Made by a program: the position numbers and the translations under genes. From Pseudohalocynthiibacter aestuariivivens (GTDB lineage: Bacteria > Pseudomonadota > Alphaproteobacteria > Rhodobacterales > Rhodobacteraceae), in NCBI RefSeq assembly GCF_011040495.1, contig NZ_CP049037.1:2480001-2544000 (forward strand): a stretch of DNA of 64,000 nucleotides, written 5' to 3'. Below are positions 18,450 to 27,223 of this stretch, in pieces. The notes under the pieces are model-generated. The model did no database searches and had not been told where the DNA came from. It saw only the letters and a list, made by a program, of their open reading frames with translations. How positions within the stretch are numbered: the first letter of the stretch is position 1; every line of letters starts with the position of its first letter.

Positions 18450-18511
18450 CATTGCCGAAACGCTGTCCGAGTGCTATTTGCGCTGCAAACCGATATTCAA
18501 GGAGTTGCCAC

Positions 18512-19903
18512 ATGGCAAAAGATTACGTCGTCAAGGACATTGCGCTTGCAGCATATGGTCGTAAGGAGCTGGATATCGCCGAAACCGAAATGCCGGGGCT
18601 GATGTCCCTGCGCGAGGAATTCGGTGAGAGCAAACCGCTCAAGGGCGCGCGCATCGTTGGCAGCCTGCACATGACCATCCAGACAGCAGTCCTGATCGAG
18701 ACGCTGAACGCGTTGGGTGCCGATGTGCGCTGGGCATCGTGCAATATCTTCTCGACTCAGGACCATGCGGCTGCAGCCATCGCCGAAGGTGGAACGCCGG
18801 TCTTTGCGGTCAAGGGTCAGACGTTGGTCGAGCATTGGGATTACCTCGACAAGTCTTTCATGTTCCCTGAGGGCGCGAACATGATCCTCGACGACGGCGG
18901 CGATGCGACCCTCTATGTCCTACTGGGCGCGCGTGTTGAGGCCGGCGAGACAGGCCTGATTGAAACGCCCACATCCGAAGAAGAAGAAGCGATTTTCGCT
19001 CAGATCAAAAAGCGCATGGCCGAAACTCCCGGCTGGTTCACCAAGACCCGCGATGCGATCCAAGGCGTGTCGGAAGAAACCACCACTGGCGTTCACCGTC
19101 TTTATGATCTGCACAAGAAGGGCCAACTGCCCTTCCCGGCGATCAACGTGAATGATTCTGTTACCAAGTCGAAGTTCGATAACAAATACGGCTGCAAGGA
19201 GTCGCTGGTTGACGGTATTCGCCGTGCCACTGACACGATGATGGCGGGCAAGGTTGCCGTCGTCATGGGCTACGGCGATGTGGGCAAAGGGTCTGCTGCG
19301 TCGCTTCGTGGTGCTGGTGCCCGCGTGAAAGTCACCGAAGTTGATCCGATCTGTGCGCTTCAGGCGGCGATGGACGGGTTCGAGGTGGTGCTGCTCGAGG
19401 ATGTGCTGTCGAGCGCAGACATCTTTATCACCACCACTGGCAACAAGGACGTGATCCGCATCGAGCACATGCGCGAGATGAAGGATATGGCGATCGTCGG
19501 CAACATTGGCCATTTCGACAACGAAATTCAGGTGGCCAGCCTGAAAAACCACAAATGGACCAACATCAAGGAACAGGTGGACATGATCGAAATGCCTTCG
19601 GGCAATCGTTTGATCCTGCTGTCCGAAGGTCGTTTGCTGAATCTCGGCAATGCCACGGGTCATCCGTCGTTTGTGATGTCTGCATCGTTCACAAACCAAG
19701 TTCTGGCCCAGATTGAGCTGTGGAAGAACGGCGATGACTATCAGCCCGGCGTCTATATCCTACCCAAGCATCTGGACGAAAAGGTTGCCCGGCTGCATCT
19801 GGATCGTATCGGCGTAAAGCTGACCGAAATGAGCAAAGAGCAGGCTGATTATATCGGCGTGCCCCAGAACGGGCCATTCAAGCCCGAGCATTACCGCTAC
19901 TAA
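18512..19903 (+). CDS. ahcY: S-adenosylhomocysteine hydrolase
   Basis: AhcY splits S-adenosylhomocysteine into adenosine and homocysteine, relieving product inhibition of methyltransferases. The 463-residue cytoplasmic enzyme has the NAD-binding [10 protein letters not shown], the substrate-binding KSKFDNKYG and [12 protein letters not shown], and the conserved C-terminus KPEHYRY. The ATG at 18512 follows AAGGAG at 18499; a 20-codon longer frame has no family similarity. The methionine cycle is represented again by metZ at 29 kb. Confidence 0.98.
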   Translation: MAKDYVVKDIALAAYGRKELDIAETEMPGLMSLREEFGESKPLKGARIVGSLHMTIQTAVLIETLNALGADVRWASCNIFSTQDHAAAAIAEGGTPVFAVKGQTLVEHWDYLDKSFMFPEGANMILDDGGDATLYVLLGARVEAGETGLIETPTSEEEEAIFAQIKKRMAETPGWFTKTRDAIQGVSEETTTGVHRLYDLHKKGQLPFPAINVNDSVTKSKFDNKYGCKESLVDGIRRATDTMMAGKVAVVMGYGDVGKGSAASLRGAGARVKVTEVDPICALQAAMDGFEVVLLEDVLSSADIFITTTGNKDVIRIEHMREMKDMAIVGNIGHFDNEIQVASLKNHKWTNIKEQVDMIEMPSGNRLILLSEGRLLNLGNATGHPSFVMSASFTNQVLAQIELWKNGDDYQPGVYILPKHLDEKVARLHLDRIGVKLTEMSKEQADYIGVPQNGPFKPEHYRY

Positions 19904-19906
19904 GAC

Positions 19907-19939
19907 AAAAGACCCTGTTCCCGGTTCTGGGGGCAGGGT
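19907..19939. terminator. Bidirectional hairpin between ahcY and the convergent gene
   Basis: ACCCTG (19912-19917) and CAGGGT (19934-19939) enclose an inner CCC/GGG stem. On the minus strand the hairpin is followed by CTTTTG, so it best serves the 19958-21424 gene; on the plus strand it starts 8 bases after the ahcY stop but lacks a T-run. Confidence 0.5.
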
Positions 19940-19957
19940 TCGATGCCCCGGCGCTGG

Positions 19958-21424
19958 TCAATCCCACCCGGCGTATTCCAGTCCTGCTTCGACGTCTTTA
20001 TCGGCAATGAACAGAAACACGTCGCCGGTGCCCATGTGCCGCCAGAAGCTGGTCGGACACCATTGGCTTTGCCCGTCCGTCACGATGCGGCAGGCTGTGT
20101 CAGCCCCCGGATCGTTCCCATCTTCCCCCTCATCGGGCATTCCATCGCGCCAGTACTCGGCGTTTGCCCCTTCGAATGTATACTCCGGCTCCATATCCTG
20201 CGGCCAGCTACGGCCATATTCACCGGTCGCGGTCGCTGTGATCAAAACGCCGTTGCCGTTGTCGAATGTCGTGCGGGTCATGGAATTTAGCGCATCATCC
20301 GGCGCGACAGAAATGGTGCGGGCGCAGCGAAAATGCGTCGTCAGCGTGCCGTTCGAGACAATCCCGCACAGCCCGTCATCATCTGTTCTGTCCGGCCTGC
20401 TCAGCGCGGCGACAGATACCTCTTGGGGTGTCATAGCCGACTTGCGCGCCAGAGTGCGCAACGGGGTGGAAGGTGTGAACATCATCGCGCCATAGAGCGG
20501 GCGATACAGGCTGGCTGCATCATCCCCGCCCAGCGCGAAACGCGCCGTGCCGACCCGCCCCGTAGGCAGGCCGCGGGCACCGCTAAAGCTGACTTCGCAT
20601 TCGGAATCCAGATGATTTATCCTGAGCGCAAGCGTACCGTACTGCATCTCGTACGCGTTGGTGCGTAGCTGTGGCGTTCCGCGTTCGGGCCAATCGAAGC
20701 TGTGGAATTCGTCATCTGCAAATCGCAGCCTGTCAATCAGCGGCGCGCTGGCATTGGTGCACGCATTGAGCACGGCCAGCGGGCTTAGCCGGTCCGGCAT
20801 TACCGATGGCCCGATCCGGATTTGCCACAACGCAGCCTCGCCCACCGTGTAAAGGGTACGGGGCACCGGCGTGTCCTCGATCATTGCGGCGATCACATCG
20901 CCATGCAGGTCGAGCGATGTTTGCAATTCCAGCAGCCGCCTGACCTGTCCGATGTTGAGCTGGGGGGTGCGAGCCTCGCCAAAGCGCAGAGTGCCCTTTG
21001 GATGTACGATCCGCCCCCCGTGATTGCTGTCCAACGTGCCGCCCGCGCCCTCGCGACCCGCCATGAACACCAGCGCACAAGGACCGGCGCAGGTGTCGTT
21101 GGCGGCAACGGCCGTGGAAAACTGCCCCCCAAGCTGTTCGATGATTTCAATGGCCACCGCATAATCGCCACCCTCACTGTTCAGACAAATACGCGGAGAA
21201 GAGGGATAATCGCGCCGGTCGGTATTGCTAGCGAAATGCTCCAGCAAATTGCCTAACGCTGCCGCATCGCCGGTCTCGAGTGGTCCGTCGAGGCGCAGGT
21301 AGCATGACATTGCCGGGTCATCATATGAATCTACCTCTGCCGCGTGGCTGGTTCCGGCAAGCCCACCGCCAGTCAGAATAAGGATCCATGTGACGAAACG
21401 ACGAGTGAGAACGCTGGAGGTCAT
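19958..21424 (-). CDS. Periplasmic ClpP-fold (COG3904-like) protein, probably non-catalytic
   Basis: A 488-residue exported protein. The signal peptide (about residues 8-29, ending TSHA-A) is followed by a domain with crotonase/ClpP features: ICLNSEGGDYAVAIEII (79-95) resembles the substrate-binding INSPGG region, and CAGPCALVFMAG (112-123) occupies the nucleophile-elbow position. The elbow serine of ClpP proteases is replaced by Gly-Pro-Cys, and cysteines 112 and 116 could form a disulfide. The C-terminal 250 residues have several cysteines and no family I recognise. It is convergent to ahcY. A protease claim is not supported; a structural or binding role is more likely. Confidence 0.65.
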   Translation of the reverse strand: MTSSVLTRRFVTWILILTGGGLAGTSHAAEVDSYDDPAMSCYLRLDGPLETGDAAALGNLLEHFASNTDRRDYPSSPRICLNSEGGDYAVAIEIIEQLGGQFSTAVAANDTCAGPCALVFMAGREGAGGTLDSNHGGRIVHPKGTLRFGEARTPQLNIGQVRRLLELQTSLDLHGDVIAAMIEDTPVPRTLYTVGEAALWQIRIGPSVMPDRLSPLAVLNACTNASAPLIDRLRFADDEFHSFDWPERGTPQLRTNAYEMQYGTLALRINHLDSECEVSFSGARGLPTGRVGTARFALGGDDAASLYRPLYGAMMFTPSTPLRTLARKSAMTPQEVSVAALSRPDRTDDDGLCGIVSNGTLTTHFRCARTISVAPDDALNSMTRTTFDNGNGVLITATATGEYGRSWPQDMEPEYTFEGANAEYWRDGMPDEGEDGNDPGADTACRIVTDGQSQWCPTSFWRHMGTGDVFLFIADKDVEAGLEYAGWD

Positions 21425-21504
21425 TCAAGAAATCTCTATGTTTACAATACACTCGAACCCTAGGGAAAAGCCGCCGGTATTGTCAAATCCGCCGCTTCTG
21501 CTCA

Positions 21505-21533
21505 CCGGGGAAATTCCCCGGGTTTTTCTCTTT
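21505..21533 (+). terminator. Orphan intrinsic terminator upstream of the DUF2853 gene
   Basis: CCGGGG (21505-21510) pairs with CCCCGG (21516-21521), extendable by two A-T pairs, and is followed by GTTTTTCTCTTT. No plus-strand gene ends here; the previous gene is divergent and starts at 21424. It could end a small RNA of about 100 bases or act as an attenuator in the leader of the next gene. Confidence 0.65.
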
Positions 21534-21627
21534 GTGAAACCTCGTCAAATCAGTAACCTTCGGGACAAGCCACGAGGGCTATGGACTATTATTTGCGGGT
21601 TTAGCCGCCTTGAGGGAGAATGGACTA

Positions 21628-21969
21628 ATGGGAAAGCGTGACGATCTGATTGCCAAATATGCTGACGACCTGCGCAACAAATGCGGGATGCAGCCGGATA
21701 TGGACCTGCTGACCAAAGTAACAATCGGATGCGGTCCGGCGATTTACAATGCCGATGCTTCAACAGTGGCTGGTGGTCAGGCTCATGAGCTAGAAACCGT
21801 CAAGGACAACTTTCTGGTCAAGAAGCTGGGCCTCGCCGACAGTCCTGCGTTGATGGACGCAATCAATCAGGTGATTGAGACATATGGTCGTTCGGAGCGT
21901 AACAAGTATCGTGCGGTGATTTACTACATGCTGACCAAACACTTCGGCAAGGAATCGATTTACGGCTGA
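21628..21969 (+). CDS. DUF2853 family protein
   Basis: A 113-residue soluble protein of a conserved uncharacterised family. It begins MGKRDDLIAKYADDLRNKCG and ends with the very conserved-looking YRAVIYYMLTKHFGKESIYG. It has no signal peptide or membrane segment, and a helical fold is likely. The ATG at 21628 follows GAGGGAG at 21612; a start 18 bases upstream would overlap that site. It stands alone, with a terminator on each side. Family name from memory of the sequence pattern. Confidence 0.8.
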   Translation: MGKRDDLIAKYADDLRNKCGMQPDMDLLTKVTIGCGPAIYNADASTVAGGQAHELETVKDNFLVKKLGLADSPALMDAINQVIETYGRSERNKYRAVIYYMLTKHFGKESIYG

Positions 21970-21994
21970 TCACGCCTACCTCAATGAATGCCAG

Positions 21995-22025
21995 CGCCCG
22001 CCCTGATCCGGCGGGCGTTTGCAGT
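21995..22025 (+). terminator. Intrinsic terminator of the DUF2853 gene
   Basis: CGCCCGCC (21995-22002) and GGCGGGCG (22010-22017) form an eight-pair stem with a seven-base loop, followed by TTTGCAGTTT. It starts 25 bases after the stop codon. Confidence 0.75.
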
Positions 22026-22326
22026 TTGGCGGGTGCGTTTGGCCCGCAATTTAGTTGATCTGAGCGCGGATGTGGCGCGTTCACACGGATATTTCGCAAT
22101 GCTTTTCCGCTTTCGACGCATCCAGTGTCGTTATACATCCTGTCGCGTTCTGTGTGATCTATCATACCGTTTGTAAGAAGAGGCTTCTCAGCTAAAAGTG
22201 AGTGGTCTGCACCGAGGGCTGGTGTGATCTGAATTGGGTATTTCGACCCGGCCCAAGGCGAACATGGCAATTTTCGCCATAACCGACTATGTAGGAAGCT
22301 GGCAAACCCTCTGGGAAAGAACGGGT
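22026..22326 (+). other. Non-coding leader region of folE2
   Basis: A 301-base stretch without a convincing gene, more A+T-rich in its second half. It should hold the folE2 promoter. A frame from 22234 runs into folE2 but lacks family similarity upstream of the ATG at 22327. I looked for a Zur-type palindrome and found none; TGTCGTTATACA near 22127 is not symmetric. Confidence 0.4.
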
Positions 22327-23427
22327 ATGAACCACCTCAATTCTGATTTGCACACGACGCCAGAGCGCGAAGAAGCGGAAGATGCTCTTAGGCTGCTGCG
22401 CCGTTGGGCGGCGAGCGCAAGCCCCGAAGAGGTGGCTGATCTCGACCCCGCGATTGCAAGGTTGCTGCCTGCTGGCGCTGTGATGAATTACCCTGTTTTG
22501 TCGCGAGACTATCCCGAAGGGTTCACAGCAGACGATACCTATCGTGCTACCTTGCCGGACCTTCAGAACGGGCCAACGTCGTTAATCCGGGGGGCCAGAC
22601 AGCATCTTCAGCATGTCGGCATATCCAATTTCCGGCTGCCAATCCGCTTTCACACGCGCCATGGGGGTGATCTGTCGCTTGAAACCTCAGTGACTGGTAC
22701 GGTCAGCCTTGAGGCCGGCAAGAAGGGCATCAACATGTCCCGGATCATGCGCAGCTTCTACAAACACGCCGAGAAAACCTTTAGCTTTGAGGTGATCGAA
22801 GCGGCACTGGACGACTACATCAGCGATCTGGGCAGTCTGGATGCGCGTATCCAGATGCGATTTTCCTATCCGATGAAGGTGACGTCGCTGCGTTCGGGGC
22901 TTGAGGGCTTTCAATACTATGATTTCGCGCTCGAGCTGGTCGAAAAGGACGGCGTGCGGCGCAAATTCATGCATCTTGACTATGTTTATTCCTCTACCTG
23001 CCCCTGCTCGCTGGAACTGAGCGAACATGCCCGCCAGATGCGCGGGCAACTGGCCACACCGCATTCGCAGCGATCTGTCGCACGTATATCGGTCGAAATG
23101 GCCTGCAAGGACTGCCTGTGGTTTGAGGATCTGATCGAACACGCCCGTGCCGCGGTGCCGACCGAAACGCAAGTAATGGTAAAACGCGAGGACGAGCAGG
23201 CCTTTGCAGAACTGAACGCCGCGAACCCGATCTTTGTCGAGGACGCGGCCCGCCTGTTTTGCGAGCGACTGCTGAGCGATGCGCGCATCGGTGATTTTCG
23301 TGTCGTTGCCAGCCATCAGGAAAGTCTGCACAGCCATGACGCCGTCAGCATCCTGACTGAGGGCGGCACGTTTGCCGCCCAGAGCATTGACCCAAAGCTG
23401 TTCACCACGCTTTTTCATGTGGGCTGA
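22327..23427 (+). CDS. folE2: GTP cyclohydrolase FolE2 (type IB)
   Basis: FolE2 converts GTP to 7,8-dihydroneopterin triphosphate, the first step of folate synthesis, and replaces the zinc enzyme FolE. The 366-residue protein carries the FolE2 core: KGINMSRIMRSF (133-144), the catalytic cysteine in YSSTCPCS (Cys225), VEMACKDCLWFEDLIE, and SHQESLHSHDA near the C-terminus. The first 75 residues are longer than in the short Neisseria-type proteins, which seems normal for alphaproteobacteria. The ATG at 22327 follows GGGAAAGAAC. Confidence 0.95.
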   Translation: MNHLNSDLHTTPEREEAEDALRLLRRWAASASPEEVADLDPAIARLLPAGAVMNYPVLSRDYPEGFTADDTYRATLPDLQNGPTSLIRGARQHLQHVGISNFRLPIRFHTRHGGDLSLETSVTGTVSLEAGKKGINMSRIMRSFYKHAEKTFSFEVIEAALDDYISDLGSLDARIQMRFSYPMKVTSLRSGLEGFQYYDFALELVEKDGVRRKFMHLDYVYSSTCPCSLELSEHARQMRGQLATPHSQRSVARISVEMACKDCLWFEDLIEHARAAVPTETQVMVKREDEQAFAELNAANPIFVEDAARLFCERLLSDARIGDFRVVASHQESLHSHDAVSILTEGGTFAAQSIDPKLFTTLFHVG

Positions 23428-23460
23428 CGCCGCCCTGAGTTGATCAGAAACCGATCACTG

Positions 23461-23482
23461 CGCCCGAATGTTGGGCGTATTG
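23461..23482 (+). terminator. Weak hairpin after folE2
   Basis: CGCCC (23461-23465) and GGGCG (23473-23477) form a short stem followed by TATTG. It lies 33 bases after the folE2 stop. The T-run is poor, so termination here is uncertain. Confidence 0.3.
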
Positions 23483-23595
23483 CTGCCCCTCGCGCCTGCG
23501 AAGTGGCGATTGTCTGGCCGGGCTTAGGTTCTGTCGGATACTTGTTACGGAGATGCGTTAAACCATCAACAAGCACAGCGAATGAGGAAAGCCCG

Positions 23596-24024
23596 ATGAT
23601 ACCCATGCACACAGCCGCGCAGATGTCCGTCGCCAGCCTTCGAATGACGAGTTACATGGTCGAGAGCCAGTTACGTATGGCGCATGTGCTGGCGACTGCC
23701 GCGATCACATCAAATCCGTTTGCAGCACCCGCGAATCTGCGCAAACAAATCGTGAGGCCGGTGGAAACCTCCGCCCCGGCACCAAAAGCCAAAGCTGACG
23801 CACCGGTGCGTGAGATTTCAAAACCTCAGCCGGCGGCGACGAACGCGGATGTCAGAACGGCACCCAAAGCAGGCACGCAACAACCCGAATCCAAAAGTAA
23901 AACAGCAGCGCCTGCATCGCGGTCGCGTGCCCCGTCAAAGCCACCCGCGATGCCCGCCCGTGCCAGTAAAGCGATTAGCAGTGGCACCGACCCTGTCAAA
24001 CATACAGACGGCCAGATAAGTTAA
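23596..24024 (+). CDS. Small Ala/Pro/Lys-rich protein, unknown function
   Basis: A 142-residue protein I do not recognise. Residues 6-45 form one amphipathic helix (MSVASLRMTSYMVESQLRMA, then NPFAAP), and residues 50-142 are low-complexity, rich in Ala, Pro, Lys, Ser and Thr, and probably disordered. There is no signal peptide. The helix is reminiscent of phasin-type granule-associated proteins with an Ala/Lys/Pro tail, but no phasin motif can be claimed. The ATG at 23596 follows GAGGAAAG. Its stop codon overlaps that of the convergent gene at 24021. Confidence 0.6.
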   Translation: MIPMHTAAQMSVASLRMTSYMVESQLRMAHVLATAAITSNPFAAPANLRKQIVRPVETSAPAPKAKADAPVREISKPQPAATNADVRTAPKAGTQQPESKSKTAAPASRSRAPSKPPAMPARASKAISSGTDPVKHTDGQIS

Positions 24025-25268
24025 CCCAGCAGATCGGCGAGGCGGGCACAGATTGTCCTTGCGCGTCCGTTCTGTCCGGCTTCGACATATTGCAGGGCTC
24101 GCCGTAATGCTTCGGCGTTGCAAATAGGATCGAATGATTGATCCGGTGCAGCTGTGTCGCGGGGTCGGATCGTCAGGTAATTCACTCGATTGTCTGTCGC
24201 GCCAAAGCTGTATTTGTATGCCTCGTTGCCATGACAAAAATCGTAGATCTCGTAGCCATTCTCGATCGCCCAACGAATCGAATGGGTGTGAAGCAGATGA
24301 CCGACATATGGCGCATCGGCATCTTCGCTACGCCCTGCCACGATAAAATGCACCCGGCGCATCTGGGGGTCCAGAATATGCCCCAACACTCCGAGCGGAG
24401 TTTCACCCCGCCGCAATATCGGCATGTAAAGCAACCCGAGCGACTGCGCAGCCCGGAGGATCTGGGCGTAATTGGCCGCCACTTTTTGTGCGGTTGCGGC
24501 CCCCTTTGACGGCACCCATTTGCTGACCCAGAACTCCAGCAGGTGGTGCAGCGCGTCTTCAAAATCGTCCGACCCGGCGTTGGTGATCTCTACCTCGCCC
24601 GTGTCGAGGTGATTGCGCATGAGGCGGCGCAGCTTCTGACGGGTGTTTCTGCTCAGCGATTCCTGCATGTAGGTTTCGAAATCCTGCGGCAAGGATACCT
24701 GCGGACATAGCAGGTTATCCGTCTCACCGCGATTGATGCGATATTCCGGCCACTGGACATCAAACAGATCGGTGCCGAACGCATCGGCAAATCGCCGCGC
24801 ACGCCTCATTGATGCCTCATAGCGCAGAGAAAGCCGCGACCACGGCATGCCTTGCAGTGTATGTGCGATCAACGCAATCGTCTGGGCTTCATGCGCCGGG
24901 TCACAAAGGAATCCGGTGTATTCGCTCCATATCAGTCGCCCGCCGGCTTCGATTTCCGAGTGTAACTCGTTGTTGGCCCTGCTCCAGTGCACGCGGTACT
25001 TCAGTGGGAAAAAACCGACGTAATTGCCGCTGGCTTTCACACCCAGCACACGCCAACGATCCGGGTTTGCCGCGAATGCCTGCCGCAGCCATGCCCAAGA
25101 CAGAAACACCGTGCCTTCAGGGTCAAGCACCTCTAGTGCCCGCCAATCACGCTCTAGCCGGTCAAATGCGGTGAGCGTGTCGATCACGTTGACCTGCATT
25201 TGGGCCACAGCAGAGACGGGCCGGAATGGCCCATCCGCGAGGGTTAGTTTAACGCGACGATGTTTCAT
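24021..25268 (-). CDS. BioF2/FemAB-like GNAT acyltransferase (CelD type)
   Basis: A 415-residue cytoplasmic protein with two GNAT-like halves, as in the CelD/BcsL and FemAB-like acyltransferases of polysaccharide and cell-envelope gene sets. The first half has TAFDRLERDWRALE and GTVFLSWAWLRQAF. The second has SLSRNTRQKLRRLMRNHLD, GVLGHILDPQMRRVHF and YDFCHGNEAYKYSFGA, which are the typical boxes. The acceptor is unknown. It is the last gene of the minus-strand series below metZ, 55 bases after the aldolase, but a functional link is not evident. Confidence 0.8.
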   Translation of the reverse strand: MKHRRVKLTLADGPFRPVSAVAQMQVNVIDTLTAFDRLERDWRALEVLDPEGTVFLSWAWLRQAFAANPDRWRVLGVKASGNYVGFFPLKYRVHWSRANNELHSEIEAGGRLIWSEYTGFLCDPAHEAQTIALIAHTLQGMPWSRLSLRYEASMRRARRFADAFGTDLFDVQWPEYRINRGETDNLLCPQVSLPQDFETYMQESLSRNTRQKLRRLMRNHLDTGEVEITNAGSDDFEDALHHLLEFWVSKWVPSKGAATAQKVAANYAQILRAAQSLGLLYMPILRRGETPLGVLGHILDPQMRRVHFIVAGRSEDADAPYVGHLLHTHSIRWAIENGYEIYDFCHGNEAYKYSFGATDNRVNYLTIRPRDTAAPDQSFDPICNAEALRRALQYVEAGQNGRARTICARLADLLG

Positions 25269-25323
25269 GCGCGCAAGGGTTACGCGGCAAATCCGGCAAT
25301 TTTAGGCCGCGTCAAAGGCAGAG

Positions 25324-26223
25324 TCAGAGCACGGCGATCGTTTCGGCCAGCGGTTTTGCTGCGCTGGGGTCAGCAGGCAGGAGTGGAGGCCGCAGGTTCA
25401 GCCAGCGTGCATCACCGGTTTGCTGTGCCTTCAGCGATTTTAGGCCGGGGATCAACCCGCCCGCCTGCACCGCGGCGCGGTGGGCATCGATTTTTGGGGC
25501 CAAAGAGGCCGCCCCGGCCTCGTCACCGGCGCGGACGAGGTCGTAAAGCGCCCGAATGCCTGCCATGTTAGAATTGCAGCTGGCCGAAATACAACCGCCA
25601 CCGCCGACTGCCATGGCCCGCAACATCACGCTTTCAGAGCCGGGAAAGACAGAGATGCCCGGCGCGGATTCGATCACGCCAAGCGTGTTGTCCCAGTTCC
25701 CAGAGCTGTCCTTGTAGGCGACGACAACTTCGGGGAACGCCTCATTCAATCGTGCCGAAAGCGCAGGAGAGATGCCGATGCCAGTATTCTGCGGGATATT
25801 GTACAGGCAAATTTTCAGCGCGTCATTGCCGACCTTTTCGATCAGCGTGCTGAAATACCGATACATTCCTTCATCCGGTGCGGCGACGAAAAAGAATGGC
25901 GGCAGCGTCATAACCGCCTTGCACCCCAGATCAACGGCGTGACGGCTCAGCGCAACGGTTTCTTCCAGATTGCACAACCCGGTGCCGGGCATCAGTTGAT
26001 CGGCCTGCGCAGTACCGCTTTCTACCAATCGCTCCAGTACGTGCATGCGCTCGCTCACACCGTGGCTCAGGGCTTCGCTGGTGGTACCAAAGGGCGACAG
26101 GTAGTGCGCGCCTTTGGCCAGACATTCCGCCGCGTGGGCGAGATACAGATCATAGGCGATGCTGAAATCGTCGTTGTAGGGTGTGAGAAGCGGGGTAATG
26201 ACCCCCGTGAACCGATCCGTCAT
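25324..26223 (-). CDS. DapA-family aldolase/synthase, substrate unknown
   Basis: A 299-residue class I aldolase of the dihydrodipicolinate synthase / N-acetylneuraminate lyase superfamily. The Schiff-base lysine is Lys171 in VVAYKDSSGNWDN, the catalytic tyrosine Tyr141 in LYNIPQNTG, and the carboxylate-binding loop FGTTSEA (45-51). The loop reads GTTSE rather than the GTTGE typical of true DapA. It follows a 2-hydroxyacid dehydrogenase and an MmgE/PrpD protein in one operon, so a catabolic aldolase forming or cleaving a 2-oxo acid is likelier than lysine biosynthesis. Substrate not deducible. Confidence 0.85.
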   Translation of the reverse strand: MTDRFTGVITPLLTPYNDDFSIAYDLYLAHAAECLAKGAHYLSPFGTTSEALSHGVSERMHVLERLVESGTAQADQLMPGTGLCNLEETVALSRHAVDLGCKAVMTLPPFFFVAAPDEGMYRYFSTLIEKVGNDALKICLYNIPQNTGIGISPALSARLNEAFPEVVVAYKDSSGNWDNTLGVIESAPGISVFPGSESVMLRAMAVGGGGCISASCNSNMAGIRALYDLVRAGDEAGAASLAPKIDAHRAAVQAGGLIPGLKSLKAQQTGDARWLNLRPPLLPADPSAAKPLAETIAVL

Positions 26224-26251
26224 GCTGGCTCCTTTGCCAAATGTATGTGTA

Positions 26252-27223
26252 CTAATATCCGCGCTCTGGGTTGACCATATTGCGCAATGTCTCGCCTTTG
26301 CGCCAACGTTCCAGATTTTTCAGGAAGAGCTCGAACGACGCCTCGTTCCAGCCCTCATAGACAGCCGAACAATGCGGCGACACGATCACATTGTCCAATC
26401 CCCAGATTGGATGGTCAGCGGGCAACGGTTCCGGCTCGAATACATCAAGCGCGGCCGCAGCAATGGCGCCACCACGGATCGCGTTGACCAACGCATCGCC
26501 GTCTACCACCCCGCCGCGCGAAACATCGACCAGAATCGCACTGGGCTTCATCGCGGCAAACGTTTGCGCGCCGATCAGGCCACGCGTTGCCGGTAGCAAA
26601 GGAACACAGACAATCACAAAGTCCGCACGCGGCATCAGATCCAGCAAGGCATCGCTCGGATGCACCTCGTCGACGTTTTCCATGTCCGTGGGACGTGCGC
26701 GGGTGCCGATGACATGCATACCAAACGCTTTGGCGCGGGCTGCTACTGCCTGCCCGGTATGTCCCAAACCGACAATCAGCATCGTCTTGACGGCTAAAGG
26801 CTGCATCAGGCGGCTGCCATCCCATCGGCATGCGGCCTGATCGGCGGCAAGGCCGGGGATGTCCAGGGTGAAGTGCAAAATCGTGCCAAACACGTATTCC
26901 GCCATCATCGCCGAGGCGACACCAGATGAGTTCGTGACCGTCACGCGGTTGGTATCCCAACTCCGCAAATGATCGACGCCAGACCCGCCAACGGCGATCC
27001 ATTTTGGTCCGCCCGGTCCGGTCACGGCCTCTCGGGGGAAGCCCTGACGCCCGGCAAAGCAAATACCGTAAACGATGTCGGGTCGGAAATCGGAAATCAT
27101 GGCGGGAAGTGCTTCGTAGCTCTCGCAAGTGGCAACCGTGGTATCCGGCGCCGCCTCAGCCAGACGTTTTGCCATCGTGGCGGTGGTGCTGTTGTGGATC
27201 AGGATGCGGGGTGTGTCGGTCAT
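26252..27223 (-). CDS. D-2-hydroxyacid dehydrogenase (NAD(P)-dependent)
   Basis: A 323-residue dehydrogenase of the D-isomer 2-hydroxyacid family, interconverting 2-oxo and 2-hydroxy acids. The nucleotide-binding fold shows as LIVGLGHTGQAVAARAKAFG, and the catalytic Arg, Glu and His stand in VDVSRGGVVDGDAL, LDVFEPEPLP and VIVSPHCSA. The resemblance is to glyoxylate/hydroxypyruvate-type members. The ATG at 27223 overlaps the MmgE/PrpD stop as ATGA; a 14-codon longer frame lies inside that gene. The aldolase gene follows after 28 bases. Confidence 0.9.
   Translation of the reverse strand: MTDTPRILIHNSTTATMAKRLAEAAPDTTVATCESYEALPAMISDFRPDIVYGICFAGRQGFPREAVTGPGGPKWIAVGGSGVDHLRSWDTNRVTVTNSSGVASAMMAEYVFGTILHFTLDIPGLAADQAACRWDGSRLMQPLAVKTMLIVGLGHTGQAVAARAKAFGMHVIGTRARPTDMENVDEVHPSDALLDLMPRADFVIVCVPLLPATRGLIGAQTFAAMKPSAILVDVSRGGVVDGDALVNAIRGGAIAAAALDVFEPEPLPADHPIWGLDNVIVSPHCSAVYEGWNEASFELFLKNLERWRKGETLRNMVNPERGY

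Noticed and set aside
18383..18511. S-adenosylhomocysteine riboswitch upstream of ahcY
   Set aside because: GCGCTGCAAACC near 18480 recalls part of the consensus, but the other conserved blocks and their order are missing.
18920..19699. 259-residue minus-strand frame inside ahcY
   Set aside because: It lies wholly antisense to a highly conserved enzyme and has no recognisable domain.
22100..22160. Zur operator upstream of folE2
   Set aside because: TGTCGTTATACA is not a palindrome and does not fit the alphaproteobacterial Zur pattern.
22687..23418. 243-residue minus-strand frame inside folE2
   Set aside because: Antisense shadow; no motif and no upstream signals.
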